DNA of 64,000 nt from Roseibium salinum (GCF_026240905.1 NZ_JAPEVI010000003.1:1798001-1862000), one strand, 5' to 3'. Counted from the first letter of the stretch, positions 34,550 to 44,370 are shown. Notes: generated by a model not told the origin, from the letters alone. Translations and numbers: made by a program.

Positions 34550-35295
34550 CCGCGGCCATTCATCTTGACAACCTCACGATCAGCTATGGCCCGACCGCCG
34601 TGGTCCATTCCGTCTCCTTCGACGTTGCGGCGGGGGAGAGCTTCGCTCTTGTCGGCGAATCGGGCTCGGGCAAATCCACGATCCTGAAAGCGATTTCCGG
34701 ACTGGCGCCGGATTGGACCGGAACGATCACGGTGGACGGCATTGTGCGCGCTCATGCGCCCGACCGCGCATTCGCCAGGACCTGCCAGATGGTGTTCCAG
34801 GATCCCTACGGGTCGCTGCATCCGCGCAAGACGGTCGACACGTGCCTCGCCGAACCGCTTGCCATTCACGGGATCGGCGGCCGGGACGGCCGGGTCAAGG
34901 ATATGCTCGCCGCCGTCGGCCTGGACCAGCGCTTCCGGTTCCGCTTCCCGCATCAGCTGTCCGGCGGCCAGCGGCAGCGCGTGGCTATTGCCCGTGCCCT
35001 GATGCTGGAGCCGCGCCTTCTCCTGCTGGACGAGCCGACCTCCGCGCTCGATGTGTCGGTCCAGGCGGAGATCCTGAACCTGCTCAAGAAGCTGCGGCGA
35101 GAACAGGGCCTCACCTATCTCATGGTCACGCACAACCTGCCCGTGGTGTCGTTCCTGTGCGACCGCCTCGCCGTCATGCGGCATGGCCGGATCGTCGAAG
35201 TCGCCGGGGTCGATGCCCTGAAAACCGGCCGTCTGGAAGAACCCTATTCCCGCGAACTCTACGCCGCCAGTGGCGGCACCCTGCAACCCGCATGA
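34546..35295 (+). CDS. peptide ABC transporter ATPase, DppF type
   Basis: A 249-residue ATPase, the second of the pair. Walker A is GESGSGKST, the Q-loop MVFQDPYGSLHPRKT, the signature LSGGQRQRV, Walker B LLLLDEPTSALD, and the H-loop VTHNL. The usual C-terminal oligopeptide (oligo_HPY) extension is very short here, so this subunit is at the compact end of the family. The ATG overlaps the stop of the preceding ATPase in ATGA. Confidence 0.92.
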   Translation: MTAAIHLDNLTISYGPTAVVHSVSFDVAAGESFALVGESGSGKSTILKAISGLAPDWTGTITVDGIVRAHAPDRAFARTCQMVFQDPYGSLHPRKTVDTCLAEPLAIHGIGGRDGRVKDMLAAVGLDQRFRFRFPHQLSGGQRQRVAIARALMLEPRLLLLDEPTSALDVSVQAEILNLLKKLRREQGLTYLMVTHNLPVVSFLCDRLAVMRHGRIVEVAGVDALKTGRLEEPYSRELYAASGGTLQPA

Positions 35296-35311
35296 TCCGA
35301 GATTTCTCCAA

Positions 35312-35818
35312 ATGACTGATTTTCACGGCCCGCTGGCCGCCTTCGACCGTGCGCTATCCATTGCGAGGGCGCCCGATGCACCATTCGATGCCCTTCTGGA
35401 CCTCGCCCGCGCAACGGTCGGCGTGAAGCTGTTCACCTTCATGACCGCGGACATGGCAACGCAAACGGCGCGGCGGTCCTATACCTCGCATCCGCAGGAC
35501 TATCCCGTCTCCGGCACGAAGCCGATCACCTACAATCGCTGGTTCGAGACGGTGCACACACGGCGCGAGTGCTTTGTCGCCAATACCCTGGCGGACATCG
35601 CGACGGTGTTTCCGGATTACGAGCTGATCGGCCGGCTCGGCTGCGGTTCGGTCATCAACCTGCCGGTGGTACTGGGCGACACGCCTGTCGGCACGGTCAA
35701 CATGCTGCACGAGGAACAGCACTACACGCCGGAGCGGGTAAGCCTGGCCAGCAACTGGCTATCCGTTCCCGCCAAGGCCGCTTATCTGGCGAGACGCGCG
35801 CTGCAGGCGGCAGGCTGA
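35312..35818 (+). CDS. GAF domain protein of the peptide-transport operon
   Basis: A 168-residue protein consisting of a single GAF-like domain (LLDLARATVGVKLFTFM at about 27-43, LGCGSVINLPVVLGDTPVGTVNMLHEE at about 113-139). Stand-alone GAF proteins bind small ligands or, as fRMsr, reduce free methionine sulfoxide. The fRMsr cysteine set is not evident, so a ligand-sensing role is more likely. It starts 16 bases after the DppF-type stop codon and probably shares the operon. I start at ATG 35312, since the longer frame from 35270 overlaps the ATPase gene. Confidence 0.8.
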   Translation: MTDFHGPLAAFDRALSIARAPDAPFDALLDLARATVGVKLFTFMTADMATQTARRSYTSHPQDYPVSGTKPITYNRWFETVHTRRECFVANTLADIATVFPDYELIGRLGCGSVINLPVVLGDTPVGTVNMLHEEQHYTPERVSLASNWLSVPAKAAYLARRALQAAG

Positions 35819-35855
35819 ATCCTTGCTGTCATGACGGAGGAAGCCGAGGTAATCA

Positions 35856-36047
35856 CTAGGCGGCCCGCTGCTTTTTCGCCCGCTCAAGCCTGCCGATGAA
35901 ATCGGAAAGCCAGGCGATCTCTTTCAGATAGACCTCCATGCTGAGCGAGGCGAGGTCCATCAGCAGCGCCTGGGGATCCGGATTGTCGAATCCGGTCTCC
36001 CGCAAGAAGGTCTGGTATTCTTCAACGAAAGCCTTTGGCACCTGCAT
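35856..36047 (-). CDS. small conserved-looking protein of unknown function
   Basis: A predicted 63-residue soluble protein that I do not recognise: MQVPKAFVEEYQTFL, then an amphipathic helical run LLMDLASLSMEVYLKEIAWL and a basic end (RAKKQRAA). It looks like a small helical adaptor. GAGG precedes ATG 36047; an in-frame GTG at 36062 is an alternative. It converges with the GAF gene, and 274 bases separate it from the P450. Confidence 0.55.
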   Translation of the reverse strand: MQVPKAFVEEYQTFLRETGFDNPDPQALLMDLASLSMEVYLKEIAWLSDFIGRLERAKKQRAA

Positions 36048-36320
36048 CACGGCCTCACGCACACATGAATTTCTGGATCTGGCAACCGGTTCCCCGATCG
36101 CGTTTAGAAACTGTTAAGGATTCCAGACGCACCCAGGTATCGTAACTTTTGCCATTTCCTCACTATCCCCAGGCGCTATCTGCGCCGGCCGGGAAAACTC
36201 GGAATATCTGCAGAAAACAGCGAACCAACTCCGCTTTCCTCTTGCACTTGGTCAGACAAATCTTCGACCCTGCCAAGAATCACAATTCTAACCGATTGCC
36301 GACGGTGCCAAGAGTCTCAC

Positions 36321-37556
36321 ATGAGCCCATCCACAGACCTTTGTTTCGATCCGCTGTCAGAAGCCTTCGCCCAGGATCCCTATTCCTTTTACGCCGCGCT
36401 GCGCGCCAGGGACGGGTTGACCTACTATCAAGACTTCGACGTCTGGCTGGCGTCCCGGTTCGACGATGTTTCCGAAATCGTAATGCATGAGCATATGGTC
36501 CGTTCCCTGGACCATGTCGCCAGTCCCGACGAAATCGCGGAACAGAAGCGGGCTCTCAACTGGCACGACATGCCGCACCATTCCCGTTTCGTTCAGTTTT
36601 CGTTGCTCGACAGCGACGGAGAGGTCCACGACCGGCTGCGCAAGCAGGTGTTCAAGCTGTTCACCCCGGTGATGGTCAACCAGCTTCGGCACGGCATCCA
36701 GGCCTATGTGGACGGGCTTTTCGACAAGCTTGCCGACCGGGAGGAAATCGACTTCGTCGAAGATCTGGCGGCCCATGTTCCCGGCCATATCATCGGCCGC
36801 GTTCTGGGCGTGCCGGACGAGGACTGTCCGCAGCTCAGGATCTGGTCCGAGAACATCGTCCAGTTCTTCGATATCGACCGCTCCGACGAACGCAAGGAAC
36901 TGGCTGAGCGCAATACGACGGAGTTTTACCACTATCTCCTCAAGCTCAGGGCCGAGCGGGAAGCGGTCCCGAGGGATGACCTGCTGTCGCTGATGATCGA
37001 ATCGGAACGCCAGGGGCACATGAACCATGACGAGTTCATCTCCACCGCAATGCTGATCCTGATGGCAGGTCACGGTTCGACCATCGACGTGCTCGGCAGC
37101 GGCATGCATGCGCTGCTGAAATTTCCGGACGAGATGACGCGCCTGCGCGCAGAGCCGAGCCTCATGAAGACGGCGGTGCAGGAGATGTTCCGCTTTGAAT
37201 CGCCCCTGCCCTTCTTCCATCGCTACGCGGCGCAAGACGTGACGATCTGCGGAACGCCTTATCCTCGCGGCACGAAGTTCGGCGTGCTCTACGGGTCGGC
37301 GAACAGAGATCCGAAGCAGTTTCCCGAGCCCGACCGCTTCGACGTCGGCCGCTCGCCCAACTGGCACATCGCCTTTGGCCGTGGAGCCCATTTCTGCCTC
37401 GGCAATCACCTTGCCCGGCTGGATATGGACATCATCTTTTCAACGCTCCTGAAGCGCTTCAAATCCATTGAGCTCGTGGAAGACACCCCGGCCTACAAGA
37501 GCGGTCTGTCGGTTCGCGGACCCAAGTCGTTGCAAATATCGTGGAAAGCAGCCTAG
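36321..37556 (+). CDS. cytochrome P450
   Basis: A soluble bacterial P450 of 411 residues. The I-helix motif is AGHGST (249-254), with Gly-Ser where most have a conserved acid/alcohol pair plus Thr at 254. The ExxR motif is E288-R291. The heme loop is FGRGAHFCLG, with the thiolate ligand at C359. No ferredoxin or ferredoxin reductase gene is adjacent, so redox partners must come from elsewhere. The substrate is unknown. Its TAG stop codon is embedded in the first bases of a palindromic element (37552-37823), so the native end of the gene may have been set by that insertion. Confidence 0.93.
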   Translation: MSPSTDLCFDPLSEAFAQDPYSFYAALRARDGLTYYQDFDVWLASRFDDVSEIVMHEHMVRSLDHVASPDEIAEQKRALNWHDMPHHSRFVQFSLLDSDGEVHDRLRKQVFKLFTPVMVNQLRHGIQAYVDGLFDKLADREEIDFVEDLAAHVPGHIIGRVLGVPDEDCPQLRIWSENIVQFFDIDRSDERKELAERNTTEFYHYLLKLRAEREAVPRDDLLSLMIESERQGHMNHDEFISTAMLILMAGHGSTIDVLGSGMHALLKFPDEMTRLRAEPSLMKTAVQEMFRFESPLPFFHRYAAQDVTICGTPYPRGTKFGVLYGSANRDPKQFPEPDRFDVGRSPNWHIAFGRGAHFCLGNHLARLDMDIIFSTLLKRFKSIELVEDTPAYKSGLSVRGPKSLQISWKAA

Positions 37557-37823
37557 GGTACGGACCCATAAAATTGAACGCACTGGCGTCAAAACGGCAA
37601 GGAGCGGGGAGGAAAAGTCCGCAGGTCGATGCATGTGCATCGGCCAAGGGCTTTGACGCTGCCGCTCGCAGCCGTTTTGGCGTCCGTTGGATCGCTCTGG
37701 AGCGGACCGTCTCCTGCGTTGCGAAGTCTTGAAAACCGGCCGGGTTTCCTGCGCCTTCGCGCCTTGAATACGGGCCGCTCCAGAGCGACCAGTGCATTCA
37801 ATTTTATGGGTCCGTACCCTAGG
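37552..37823. mobile_element. 272-bp palindromic MITE-like element
   Basis: Terminal inverted repeats of 35 bases (37552-37586 and 37789-37823) match at 34 of 35 positions, beginning CCTAGGGTACGGACCC. Each end carries CTAG next to GGGTACGG, so a CTAG or TA target duplication fits, as for IS5/IS427- or IS630-like transposases. Inside are further nested arms: TGGCGTCAAAACGGC (from 37584) with GCCGTTTTGGCG (37671 on), TCGCTCTGGAGCGG (37692-37705) with its exact complement at 37775-37788, and a GATGCA-TG-TGCATC hairpin (37628-37641). No transposase is encoded. It lies between the P450 stop and the phosphodiesterase. Confidence 0.75.
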
Positions 37824-37872
37824 GTACTGATCCTAAGGTAATCTATCCACTTCCAACGATCCCGGATAAGAC

Positions 37873-39072
37873 ATGCGATCTGCTTTCACACTCGTTTTGC
37901 TGGCTGGATCGGTGCTTTCAGCGCCGGCCGGCGCAAAGGAATTCGAACTCGGCCCCCGGCCCGCTTATCTCGTCAGCCAAATGCCCGAGAGTGACCTCAA
38001 GCAAACGCTGTCCGCCTGTGTCGGCTCACCGGTGAAGCGCACACTCTTTTCCATCAGCCACAGGGGGGCGCCCCTGCAGTTTCCCGAGCACACCGAAGAG
38101 GGCTACCGTGCGGCGGCGCTGATGGGGGCCGGCATGCTGGAATGTGACGTGACCTTTACCAGCGACAAGGAGCTGGTCTGCCGGCATTCCCAGAACGACC
38201 TGCACACCACCACCAACATCCTGGCGACGGATCTTGCGAAAAAATGCACCGCAGGCTTCCAGCCGGCCAGCGGGGGCGATCCCGCCTCCGCCGAATGCCG
38301 GACGTCCGATCTGGCCCTTGCCGAATTCAAATCCCTCCGCGGCAAGATGGACGGCGCGGACAAGAGCGCGCAGAGCGTGGAGGACTATCTCAACGGCACG
38401 TCTCCCTGGCGGACGGAACTCTACGGGGCAACCGGCACGCTGATGACCCACAAGGAGTCCATCGCGCTGTTCAGGAGCCTGGGAGTGAAATTCACGCCGG
38501 AGCTGAAGGCCCCGGTCGTCGACATGCCGTATGACGGCTTCACCCAGGCTGACTATGCCCAGAAGCTGATCGACGAATACAAGGAGGCCGATGTCCCGCC
38601 GGAAGAGGTCTATCCCCAGTCCTTCAACCTCGATGACGTTCTTTACTGGATCGAGCATGAACCGGAATTCGGCAAGCAGGCCGTCTACCTGGAGGGCCGA
38701 CGCGACCTGGACCCGATGGACCCAGCCACCTTCTCGCCCTCCATGGCCGAGCTGAAGGCCATGGGCGTGAACTATATCGCGCCGCCGCTCTACGTCCTGC
38801 TGGCCGAGGAAGACGGCATGATCGTGCCCTCTCCTTATGCAAGGGAAGCCAGGGCGGCGGGTATCGACATTATCGCCTGGACACTCGAACGCTCCGGTCC
38901 GCTTTCATCCGGCGGCGGCTGGTATTATCAGTCCGTCAGCGACGTGATCGATGGCGATGGCAGGATGCTGGAAGTCGTGGATGTGCTCGCGCAAGCTGTC
39001 GGCGTGAAGGGGATCTTCTCCGACTGGCCCGCCACGACGAGCTTCTATGCGTCCTGCATGGGATTGGAATAG
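37873..39072 (+). CDS. secreted glycerophosphodiester phosphodiesterase
   Basis: A 399-residue periplasmic GDPD-family enzyme releasing glycerol-3-phosphate from lipid head groups. The signal peptide ([17 protein letters not shown]) is cleaved after AGA. The TIM-barrel catalytic residues are visible: the HRG pair in [20 protein letters not shown] and D in [17 protein letters not shown] with its second His, and the C-terminal [10 protein letters not shown]. The domain carries insertions of about 80 residues (about 115-190) with three Cys, fitting the larger GlpQ-like eukaryotic-type secreted forms. It stands alone between the palindromic element and merR. Confidence 0.9.
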   Translation: MRSAFTLVLLAGSVLSAPAGAKEFELGPRPAYLVSQMPESDLKQTLSACVGSPVKRTLFSISHRGAPLQFPEHTEEGYRAAALMGAGMLECDVTFTSDKELVCRHSQNDLHTTTNILATDLAKKCTAGFQPASGGDPASAECRTSDLALAEFKSLRGKMDGADKSAQSVEDYLNGTSPWRTELYGATGTLMTHKESIALFRSLGVKFTPELKAPVVDMPYDGFTQADYAQKLIDEYKEADVPPEEVYPQSFNLDDVLYWIEHEPEFGKQAVYLEGRRDLDPMDPATFSPSMAELKAMGVNYIAPPLYVLLAEEDGMIVPSPYAREARAAGIDIIAWTLERSGPLSSGGGWYYQSVSDVIDGDGRMLEVVDVLAQAVGVKGIFSDWPATTSFYASCMGLE

Positions 39073-39086
39073 CAGGGTACGGCGGA

Positions 39087-39692
39087 TCACCGCGCCTGAT
39101 CGAGTGTCCGCTTGCACTCCAGCAACTCGAAGAGCGTCGATTGAAGCCGGCGGATGTCTTCCTTGGAGACCGCTGACTGTGCCGCCCCGCCTTGCTTGTC
39201 GCCCCTCAGCCTGCCGAGAATACTCAGCCCACCGGCATGCGCGTGCGCGGCCGGTTCGGCTTCGTCATCGGCCAGGACGCCGCTCGGCAGCTTTTCGCGC
39301 TGCCCATTCGGTTTGGTGGAAGCATGCGGGGGTGCGGGCTGGGGTTCCGCATTGCCGGAACGTGCCGCAGGTGCCTTTTCCTGTGCAGCGGCAACCTGCA
39401 ACGGCAATGCATCTTCGCGCCAGATCTGCATCACGAACCTGGGGCCCTGCTCCTTCAGGATGCGTTGCACGCCCTTGATCGTGTAGCCTTCGCCGTAGAG
39501 CAGATGCCTAATGCCCTTGAGAAGCTCGACATCGTCAGGGCGGTAATAGCGTCTTCCGCCGCCTCTTTTCAGAGGCTTGATCTGAGAAAAGCGCGTTTCC
39601 CAGAACCGCAGAACGTGTTGCGGCAAATCGAGATCGTCAGCGACTTCGCTGATGGTTCGAAACGCGTCCGGGCTTTTGTCCAGTGAGCTCAT
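39087..39692 (-). CDS. MerR-family transcriptional regulator
   Basis: A 201-residue regulator. Residues 10-85 are a winged-helix MerR domain ([55 protein letters not shown]). The rest is a Pro/Ala/Glu-rich spacer and a C-terminal coiled helix ([17 protein letters not shown]) for dimerisation. No metal-binding cysteine pattern is visible. In Hyphomicrobiales a MerR gene in this place, nine bases after ihfA, is conserved; its targets are unknown. Confidence 0.92.
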   Translation of the reverse strand: MSSLDKSPDAFRTISEVADDLDLPQHVLRFWETRFSQIKPLKRGGGRRYYRPDDVELLKGIRHLLYGEGYTIKGVQRILKEQGPRFVMQIWREDALPLQVAAAQEKAPAARSGNAEPQPAPPHASTKPNGQREKLPSGVLADDEAEPAAHAHAGGLSILGRLRGDKQGGAAQSAVSKEDIRRLQSTLFELLECKRTLDQAR

Positions 39693-39701
39693 CCCGTTTT
39701 G

Positions 39702-40016
39702 TTATTTGCTGCTCGGTCCTGTGAGCGCGTCGTTGATCCGCTGTTTCAGAACGTTGGATGGTTTGAACACCATCACACGACGCGGTGAAATCGGCACTTC
39801 CTCGCCGGTCTTCGGGTTACGGCCGATACGTTCCCCCTTGGAGCGAACCACGAATGAACCGAAGCTCGATAATTTTACTGATTCTCCGGTTACAAGACAG
39901 TCTGAAATTTCAGAAAGTACACGCTCGACCAATTCAGAAGATTCAGTCCGAGACAGACCGACTTTCTGATAAACGGCCTCGCACAGATCCGCCCGGGTAA
40001 TAGTCCGATTGCCCAT
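39702..40016 (-). CDS. ihfA: integration host factor subunit alpha
   Basis: A 104-residue DNA-bending protein of the HU/IHF family. The signature [15 protein letters not shown] with the intercalating proline lies at about residues 63-77. The N terminus ([22 protein letters not shown]) and the beta arm fit IhfA and not HU. GAGGAGGGG sits directly upstream of ATG 40016. It works with IhfB encoded elsewhere. Confidence 0.96.
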   Translation of the reverse strand: MGNRTITRADLCEAVYQKVGLSRTESSELVERVLSEISDCLVTGESVKLSSFGSFVVRSKGERIGRNPKTGEEVPISPRRVMVFKPSNVLKQRINDALTGPSSK

Positions 40017-40171
40017 AACCCCTCCTCAATGACGCCAGCGATCTGGCTGATTTTGCAAGAGAACTCCGATGCAAGCCTCTACGGTACGGCCTCACGGCGA
40101 GCCGGTCAACCGGAACTCGGCATCTGATTAATATTTGTCGCCAGGTCGTCCTGCGGGGAAACCCGGGCCAG

Positions 40172-41149
40172 TTACCAGCGCAGGATGACCGAACCCCAGG
40201 TGAATCCGCCGCCCATGGCCTCCAGCATCAAAAGATCGTTCTTTTTGACACGTCCGTCCTTGACGGCCAGATCGAGGGCCAGCGGAATGGAGGCGGCGGA
40301 GGTGTTGCCGTGCCATTGCACCGTGGTGATGACCTTTTCCGGGGCGATGTTGAGCTTCTTGGCGCTGGCGTCGATGATCCGCTTGTTGGCCTGGTGAGGA
40401 ATGAACCAGGTCAGGTCTTCCGACGTCAGCCCGGTTGCCTTGTAGGCGTCCTCGATCACGTCGGTGATCATGCCGACCGCATGCTTGAAGACCTCCCGGC
40501 CCTCCATGCGCAGATAGCCGACGGTCTGTGTCGAGGACGGACCGCCATCCACGAAGAGCTTTTCCTTGTGGCGTCCGTCGGAGCGCAGGTGCGACGTCAA
40601 TATACCGCGGTCGTCGTTGGTGCCCTCGCCCATCGCCGCCTCGACGACCACCGCCCCGGCCCCGTCACCGAACAGCACGCAGGTCGTCCGGTCCTCCCAG
40701 TCCAGGATCCGCGAAAAGGTTTCCGCCCCGATGACCAGGCAGCGTTTGGCCATCCCCGAGCGGATATACGCATCGGCGGTTGCAAGTGCGTAGACGAAGC
40801 CCGAACAGACAGCGTGAAGATCGAAGGCGACGCCATGGCTCATGCCGAGCTTGGCCTGAACCGTTACTGCCGTTGCCGGGAAGGTGTTGTCCGGCGTTGC
40901 GGTCGCCAGGATGATCGTATCGATGTCCTGCGCATCCCGGCCGGCATGGGCAAGGGCGCGCCTTGCCGCCTCCAGTGCCAGATCCGACGTCACCTGCCCT
41001 TCGGCGGCGACGTGACGCTGCTTGATGCCGGTGCGCTGAACGATCCACTCGTCAGAGGTATCGACCATCTTTGCGAGGTCGTCATTTGTCAGGATCTTTT
41101 CCGGCAGATAGCTTCCGCAGCCGGTTACGGTCGAACGGATTACGCTCAC
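40172..41149 (-). CDS. fabH: beta-ketoacyl-ACP synthase III
   Basis: A 325-residue thiolase-fold enzyme that condenses acetyl-CoA with malonyl-ACP to start fatty acid synthesis. The catalytic triad is C115 in DLHAVCSGF, His in [11 protein letters not shown], and Asn in GNTSAASIP. The start is GTG 41149, overlapping the plsX stop codon in GTGA, with AAGGTGA as ribosome-binding site inside plsX. The plsX-fabH-ihfA-merR order is the standard alphaproteobacterial lipid cluster. Confidence 0.97.
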   Translation of the reverse strand: MSVIRSTVTGCGSYLPEKILTNDDLAKMVDTSDEWIVQRTGIKQRHVAAEGQVTSDLALEAARRALAHAGRDAQDIDTIILATATPDNTFPATAVTVQAKLGMSHGVAFDLHAVCSGFVYALATADAYIRSGMAKRCLVIGAETFSRILDWEDRTTCVLFGDGAGAVVVEAAMGEGTNDDRGILTSHLRSDGRHKEKLFVDGGPSSTQTVGYLRMEGREVFKHAVGMITDVIEDAYKATGLTSEDLTWFIPHQANKRIIDASAKKLNIAPEKVITTVQWHGNTSAASIPLALDLAVKDGRVKKNDLLMLEAMGGGFTWGSVILRW

Positions 41150-42210
41150 AAATCACCTTCCGATGTCGGCGCGGCTTCTGCGAAGCGGCCGCGATGATAA
41201 TGCACAAGATCCTGGGCGATCTTGTGGGTCAGTTCGTTCTTGACCATGTCATAGGCCAGATCGATCGCCGAGGCATAGCCCTCGGCGTCCGTTCCCCCAT
41301 GGCTCTTGATCACAATGCCGTTCAATCCCAGGAACACACCGCCATTGACCTTGCGCGGGTCCATTTTCTCGCGCAGCAAGTCAAACGCGCCCTTGGCGAA
41401 GAAATAGCCGATTTTCGACATGAAGGTACGGTTCATCGCCGACCGCAGGTAGCTGCCGATCTGCTTGGCCGTGCCTTCCGCCGTCTTGAGGGCGATATTG
41501 CCCGCAAAGCCTTCGGTCACGACAACATCGACCGTGCCCTTGCCGAGGTCATCGCCCTCGACGAAGCCTGCATATTGCAGGGAGCGCAGAGGCGTCTCGC
41601 GAAGCAAACGGCCCGCCGTGCGCACTTCCTCCAGCCCCTTCACCTCTTCGACGCCGATATTCAGGAGACCGACGCTCGGGCGCTGGACCCCGAAAAGAGC
41701 ACGCGCCATGGCGCCACCCAGAATGGCGAAATCGATCAGTTGCTGTGCGTCGGCGCCGATCGTTGCACCCACGTCCAGCACGACGGATTCCCCGCGCATC
41801 GTCGGCCAGATGGCGGCAATGGCGGGCCGCTCGATATTGGCCATCGTTCGCAGGCAGAATTTCGACATCGCCATCAGGGCGCCGGTATTGCCGGCCGAAA
41901 CGGCGACGGCTGCCTCGCCGGTCTTCACGGCCTCAATCGCGCGCCACATGCTGGACCGCCATCTTCCCTGACGCAGGGCCTGGCTGGGCTTGGTGTCCAT
42001 GGCAATCGAGACTTCGCAGTGATGCACGGTCGAAGCGTCCCGCACACGCGGATACTTCTCCAGGAGCGGGCGAATGACCTGTTCGTTGCCATACAGCAGG
42101 AAGTGTATGTCGGGATGGCGGACAAGGGCTATCTCCGCACCGGGAATTACGACTTCGGCCCCGTTATCGCCGCCCATGGCATCCAATGAAATCGGAATCT
42201 TTTTCGCCAT
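41146..42210 (-). CDS. plsX: phosphate acyltransferase PlsX
   Basis: A 354-residue enzyme that converts acyl-ACP to acyl-phosphate, the first step of phospholipid synthesis in this route. Recognisable segments are [44 protein letters not shown] and [17 protein letters not shown], and near the C terminus [14 protein letters not shown]. Full length. The 214-base gap upstream, before the DUF177 gene, contains no visible gene and probably holds the promoter. Confidence 0.97.
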   Translation of the reverse strand: MAKKIPISLDAMGGDNGAEVVIPGAEIALVRHPDIHFLLYGNEQVIRPLLEKYPRVRDASTVHHCEVSIAMDTKPSQALRQGRWRSSMWRAIEAVKTGEAAVAVSAGNTGALMAMSKFCLRTMANIERPAIAAIWPTMRGESVVLDVGATIGADAQQLIDFAILGGAMARALFGVQRPSVGLLNIGVEEVKGLEEVRTAGRLLRETPLRSLQYAGFVEGDDLGKGTVDVVVTEGFAGNIALKTAEGTAKQIGSYLRSAMNRTFMSKIGYFFAKGAFDLLREKMDPRKVNGGVFLGLNGIVIKSHGGTDAEGYASAIDLAYDMVKNELTHKIAQDLVHYHRGRFAEAAPTSEGDL

Positions 42211-42424
42211 TTACAAGGTCTTTTTGACGTTATGCTACCAAAGACGGCACCGGTCGGTGCGCCCAAAAAAGTCCTGCAACTCCAGCAAGGCCCAAATCCG
42301 GCGCGAACATAACGGTTTTGGGCGGAGTGACAACCGTTTTCCTGTCCCTTTCAGGTGGAGAGGTTGAAAACCGGCAAGAAAGCGGCGTTGAACCGCTGCT
42401 GACGACATTAGGGGAAGAAAGGTT

Positions 42425-42997
42425 TCAGTCTTCGTTCCTTGCCTTGAGGGCCTCCAGGACGGCAAAGGGAGACGGCTTTTCTTCGCTTTTGTCCTCTTCG
42501 AGGGAATCATCCACTTCGCCGGCCTTGAATTCGACCCCCGGTTTGCGCGGGAACGGATCAAGCGACAATGCGATTTCCTCGCAGATGACGGCGCCCAGAT
42601 CCAGAACGCCGTCGATGATGACATCCGGCGGATCAAGGGTTTCCAGATCGATCTCGATCTCCCCGTCCGCGTTCAGGTCCCGGGTCTTCGCCGGCCTGCT
42701 GGAATGGGGTTCGAAGGTGCGGTCCACATCAAGCCGCAACCGGCTGTCGAATGGCTCCAGCGACACGACGCAGGTCTGGGTAATGTCGGCGGTGATCGTT
42801 CCGACCACCCGCAGTCCGGCCTTGCGATAGGGCTTTAACCTGAAGTCCGCTTTCAGGTCGCTGATGGCGTCAAGATCGTAGGTCCCGGCAATCGCCTTCA
42901 GGCCGGCGGCGTCAGGCTCGACCACCATCTTGTGATCCTTGTCGACCACGCTGGCCGCATTCACCTTGAAGGAATAAGGGAAAGTGTCCGTTGCCAT
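42425..42997 (-). CDS. YceD/DUF177 family protein
   Basis: A 190-residue protein of the DUF177 family (Cys motif-less alphaproteobacterial form). Typical elements are the QTCVVSLEPFDSRL segment, an acidic patch (DGEIEIDLETLDPP) and the C-terminal PFAVLEALK. In other bacteria YceD is linked to 23S rRNA and ribosome assembly, usually before rpmF-plsX. Here rpmF is absent but plsX follows, so the lipid/ribosome context is partly kept. Confidence 0.85.
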   Translation of the reverse strand: MATDTFPYSFKVNAASVVDKDHKMVVEPDAAGLKAIAGTYDLDAISDLKADFRLKPYRKAGLRVVGTITADITQTCVVSLEPFDSRLRLDVDRTFEPHSSRPAKTRDLNADGEIEIDLETLDPPDVIIDGVLDLGAVICEEIALSLDPFPRKPGVEFKAGEVDDSLEEDKSEEKPSPFAVLEALKARNED

Positions 42998-43030
42998 TGC
43001 TCTTTCTTTCTTTCACGCGTTCGGCGATCT

Positions 43031-43579
43031 TCACACCGGAAGGTCCTTGAATGCTTCCGGGTCCGGCCAGTCTATCTTTCCCCTCATCAGGTCTTGCGGG
43101 GACTGGCCGCTCAGGCGGCTTGCCGCTTCCAGCATATAATGGGCAAGACGCGTTTGTGCGACCGGCTCGGCATTGTCCGGATAGATATTGCGGCCGAGCG
43201 CTTCTGCCAGCTGGTCGACGTCGCCACTTTCGATTGGCGGCGTATAGACATCGGCGCGACCGTAAAAGGCCTCGCCCATGACCTTCACCTTCTTGGGCAC
43301 GCGGGTGTCGCTGACACCCATTTCGCGCAACGAGGCGTCCATGTCCTGGAAGAAGAGGTCAAAGACGTTCTGGGAGAAGTCCGCAACCTCCTTTCCTTCG
43401 CCGCGCATGCGCCGGAAGTACAGCACCGCGTGAGCGACAATCATGTCGAACCGGCCGTCGATCGTATCGGGCACGAGAAAATCCGCGTAGAAAGCCGGCT
43501 GCCGCGCTTGAGCCACGATTTCACAATAGACCCTGTGCTCGGCGTCACGGGTCCGGCGGCGGAACAGGCCGAATAGCAT
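43031..43579 (-). CDS. ubiquinol-cytochrome c chaperone family protein (CBP3-like)
   Basis: A 182-residue protein matching the UPB chaperone family, relatives of mitochondrial Cbp3/UQCC1 that assist cytochrome b assembly in complex III. Landmarks are YCEIVAQARQPAFYADF, VPDTIDGRFDMIVAHAVLYFRRM, and DMDASLREMGVSDTRVPKKVK. ATG 43579 has AAGGAGA just upstream; a GTG at 43594 overlaps that site and is rejected. It diverges from bamE, the usual arrangement in this order. Confidence 0.9.
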   Translation of the reverse strand: MLFGLFRRRTRDAEHRVYCEIVAQARQPAFYADFLVPDTIDGRFDMIVAHAVLYFRRMRGEGKEVADFSQNVFDLFFQDMDASLREMGVSDTRVPKKVKVMGEAFYGRADVYTPPIESGDVDQLAEALGRNIYPDNAEPVAQTRLAHYMLEAASRLSGQSPQDLMRGKIDWPDPEAFKDLPV

Positions 43580-43721
43580 GACCGTCTCCTTCACGATGAG
43601 AGGCGGCTAGGGCCCAGCCCTAGACTCAGGTGTTGTCATGTGCCCTATCCCACGATAGACACTTTGCCAAGCAACGAATGCAAGAGCAGCCGGACCTGTC
43701 CGGCGAAACAGGACTTCTTAC

Positions 43722-44158
43722 ATGAACTTCAAGGCGAGCGCCCTGTTCCTTCCGCTTCTGGTTACACTGCCGCTGGGGGGTGCTTCACCACCACCTATAC
43801 ACACGGGCATGTCATAACCTCCGACATGCTGAACCAGGTGCAGGTGGGCTCCAGCCGTGAACAGGTCGAACTGGTGCTCGGCTCGCCGTCGACGACATCC
43901 AGTTTGAACGGCGACGCCTATTACTACATTTCGCAAAAGACCGCGACGACCGCGTTCTTTGCGCCCGACATCGTCGAGCAGCGCGTGGTGGCCGTCTATT
44001 TCGACAAGGATGGCTACGCCCAGGATATCGGCAACTACACGCTGGAAGACGGCAAGATCGTCGATATCGTCACCCGCAAGACCCGCACGGGCGGTGCCGA
44101 CTACGGCTTCCTGACCCAGATCCTGAAAGGCGCGACCAACCCGGGCCTCGGTCTTTAG
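43722..44158 (+). pseudogene. bamE: outer membrane assembly lipoprotein BamE (frameshift at lipobox)
   Basis: SmpA/OmlA-domain lipoprotein of the outer-membrane protein assembly machine. The start ATG 43722 (AGGA at 43710) gives a signal peptide MNFKASALFLPLLVTLPLG. The G-run at 43775-43780 then puts the frame off by one. With one more G the sequence continues as GGC-FTTTYTHGHVITSDMLNQV, so the lipobox LGGC is restored. The rest (QVQVGSSREQVELVLGSPS, YYISQKTATTAFF, KDGYAQDIGNYTLEDG) is an intact BamE domain of about 125 residues. BamE is broadly conserved in this order, so a homopolymer miscount is the best explanation. Confidence 0.85.
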
Positions 44159-44338
44159 GATCTTTCCTCAAGTCAGGTGCTGTCACCTGAAGGCGGAGAC
44201 GCCTGCCGCGCCGGAATGCCGGATGGCGGCGAAGGCAGAATCCGTCGCTCCCAACAAAATACCCCGGCCAAGCGCAGCGCGAGCCGGGATCGGAAAGCCA
44301 CAAGCCTTCCCTTCTATTCGATAGCCCTCGGTTCACCG

Positions 44339-44370
44339 ATCCCGGATCTCCGCTTCGCTCTGTCCGGGAT
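44339..44370. repeat. palindromic intergenic repeat (ATCCCGGA...TCCGGGAT)
   Basis: ATCCCGGA (44339-44346) and TCCGGGAT (44363-44370) flank TCTCCGCTTCGCTCTG. This form is familiar to me as a dispersed palindromic repeat in alphaproteobacterial intergenic DNA. It lies 30 bases before the bamE/hppA terminator, and a partial related piece (GAGCCGGGATCGG) lies at 44281-44293. Confidence 0.5.
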
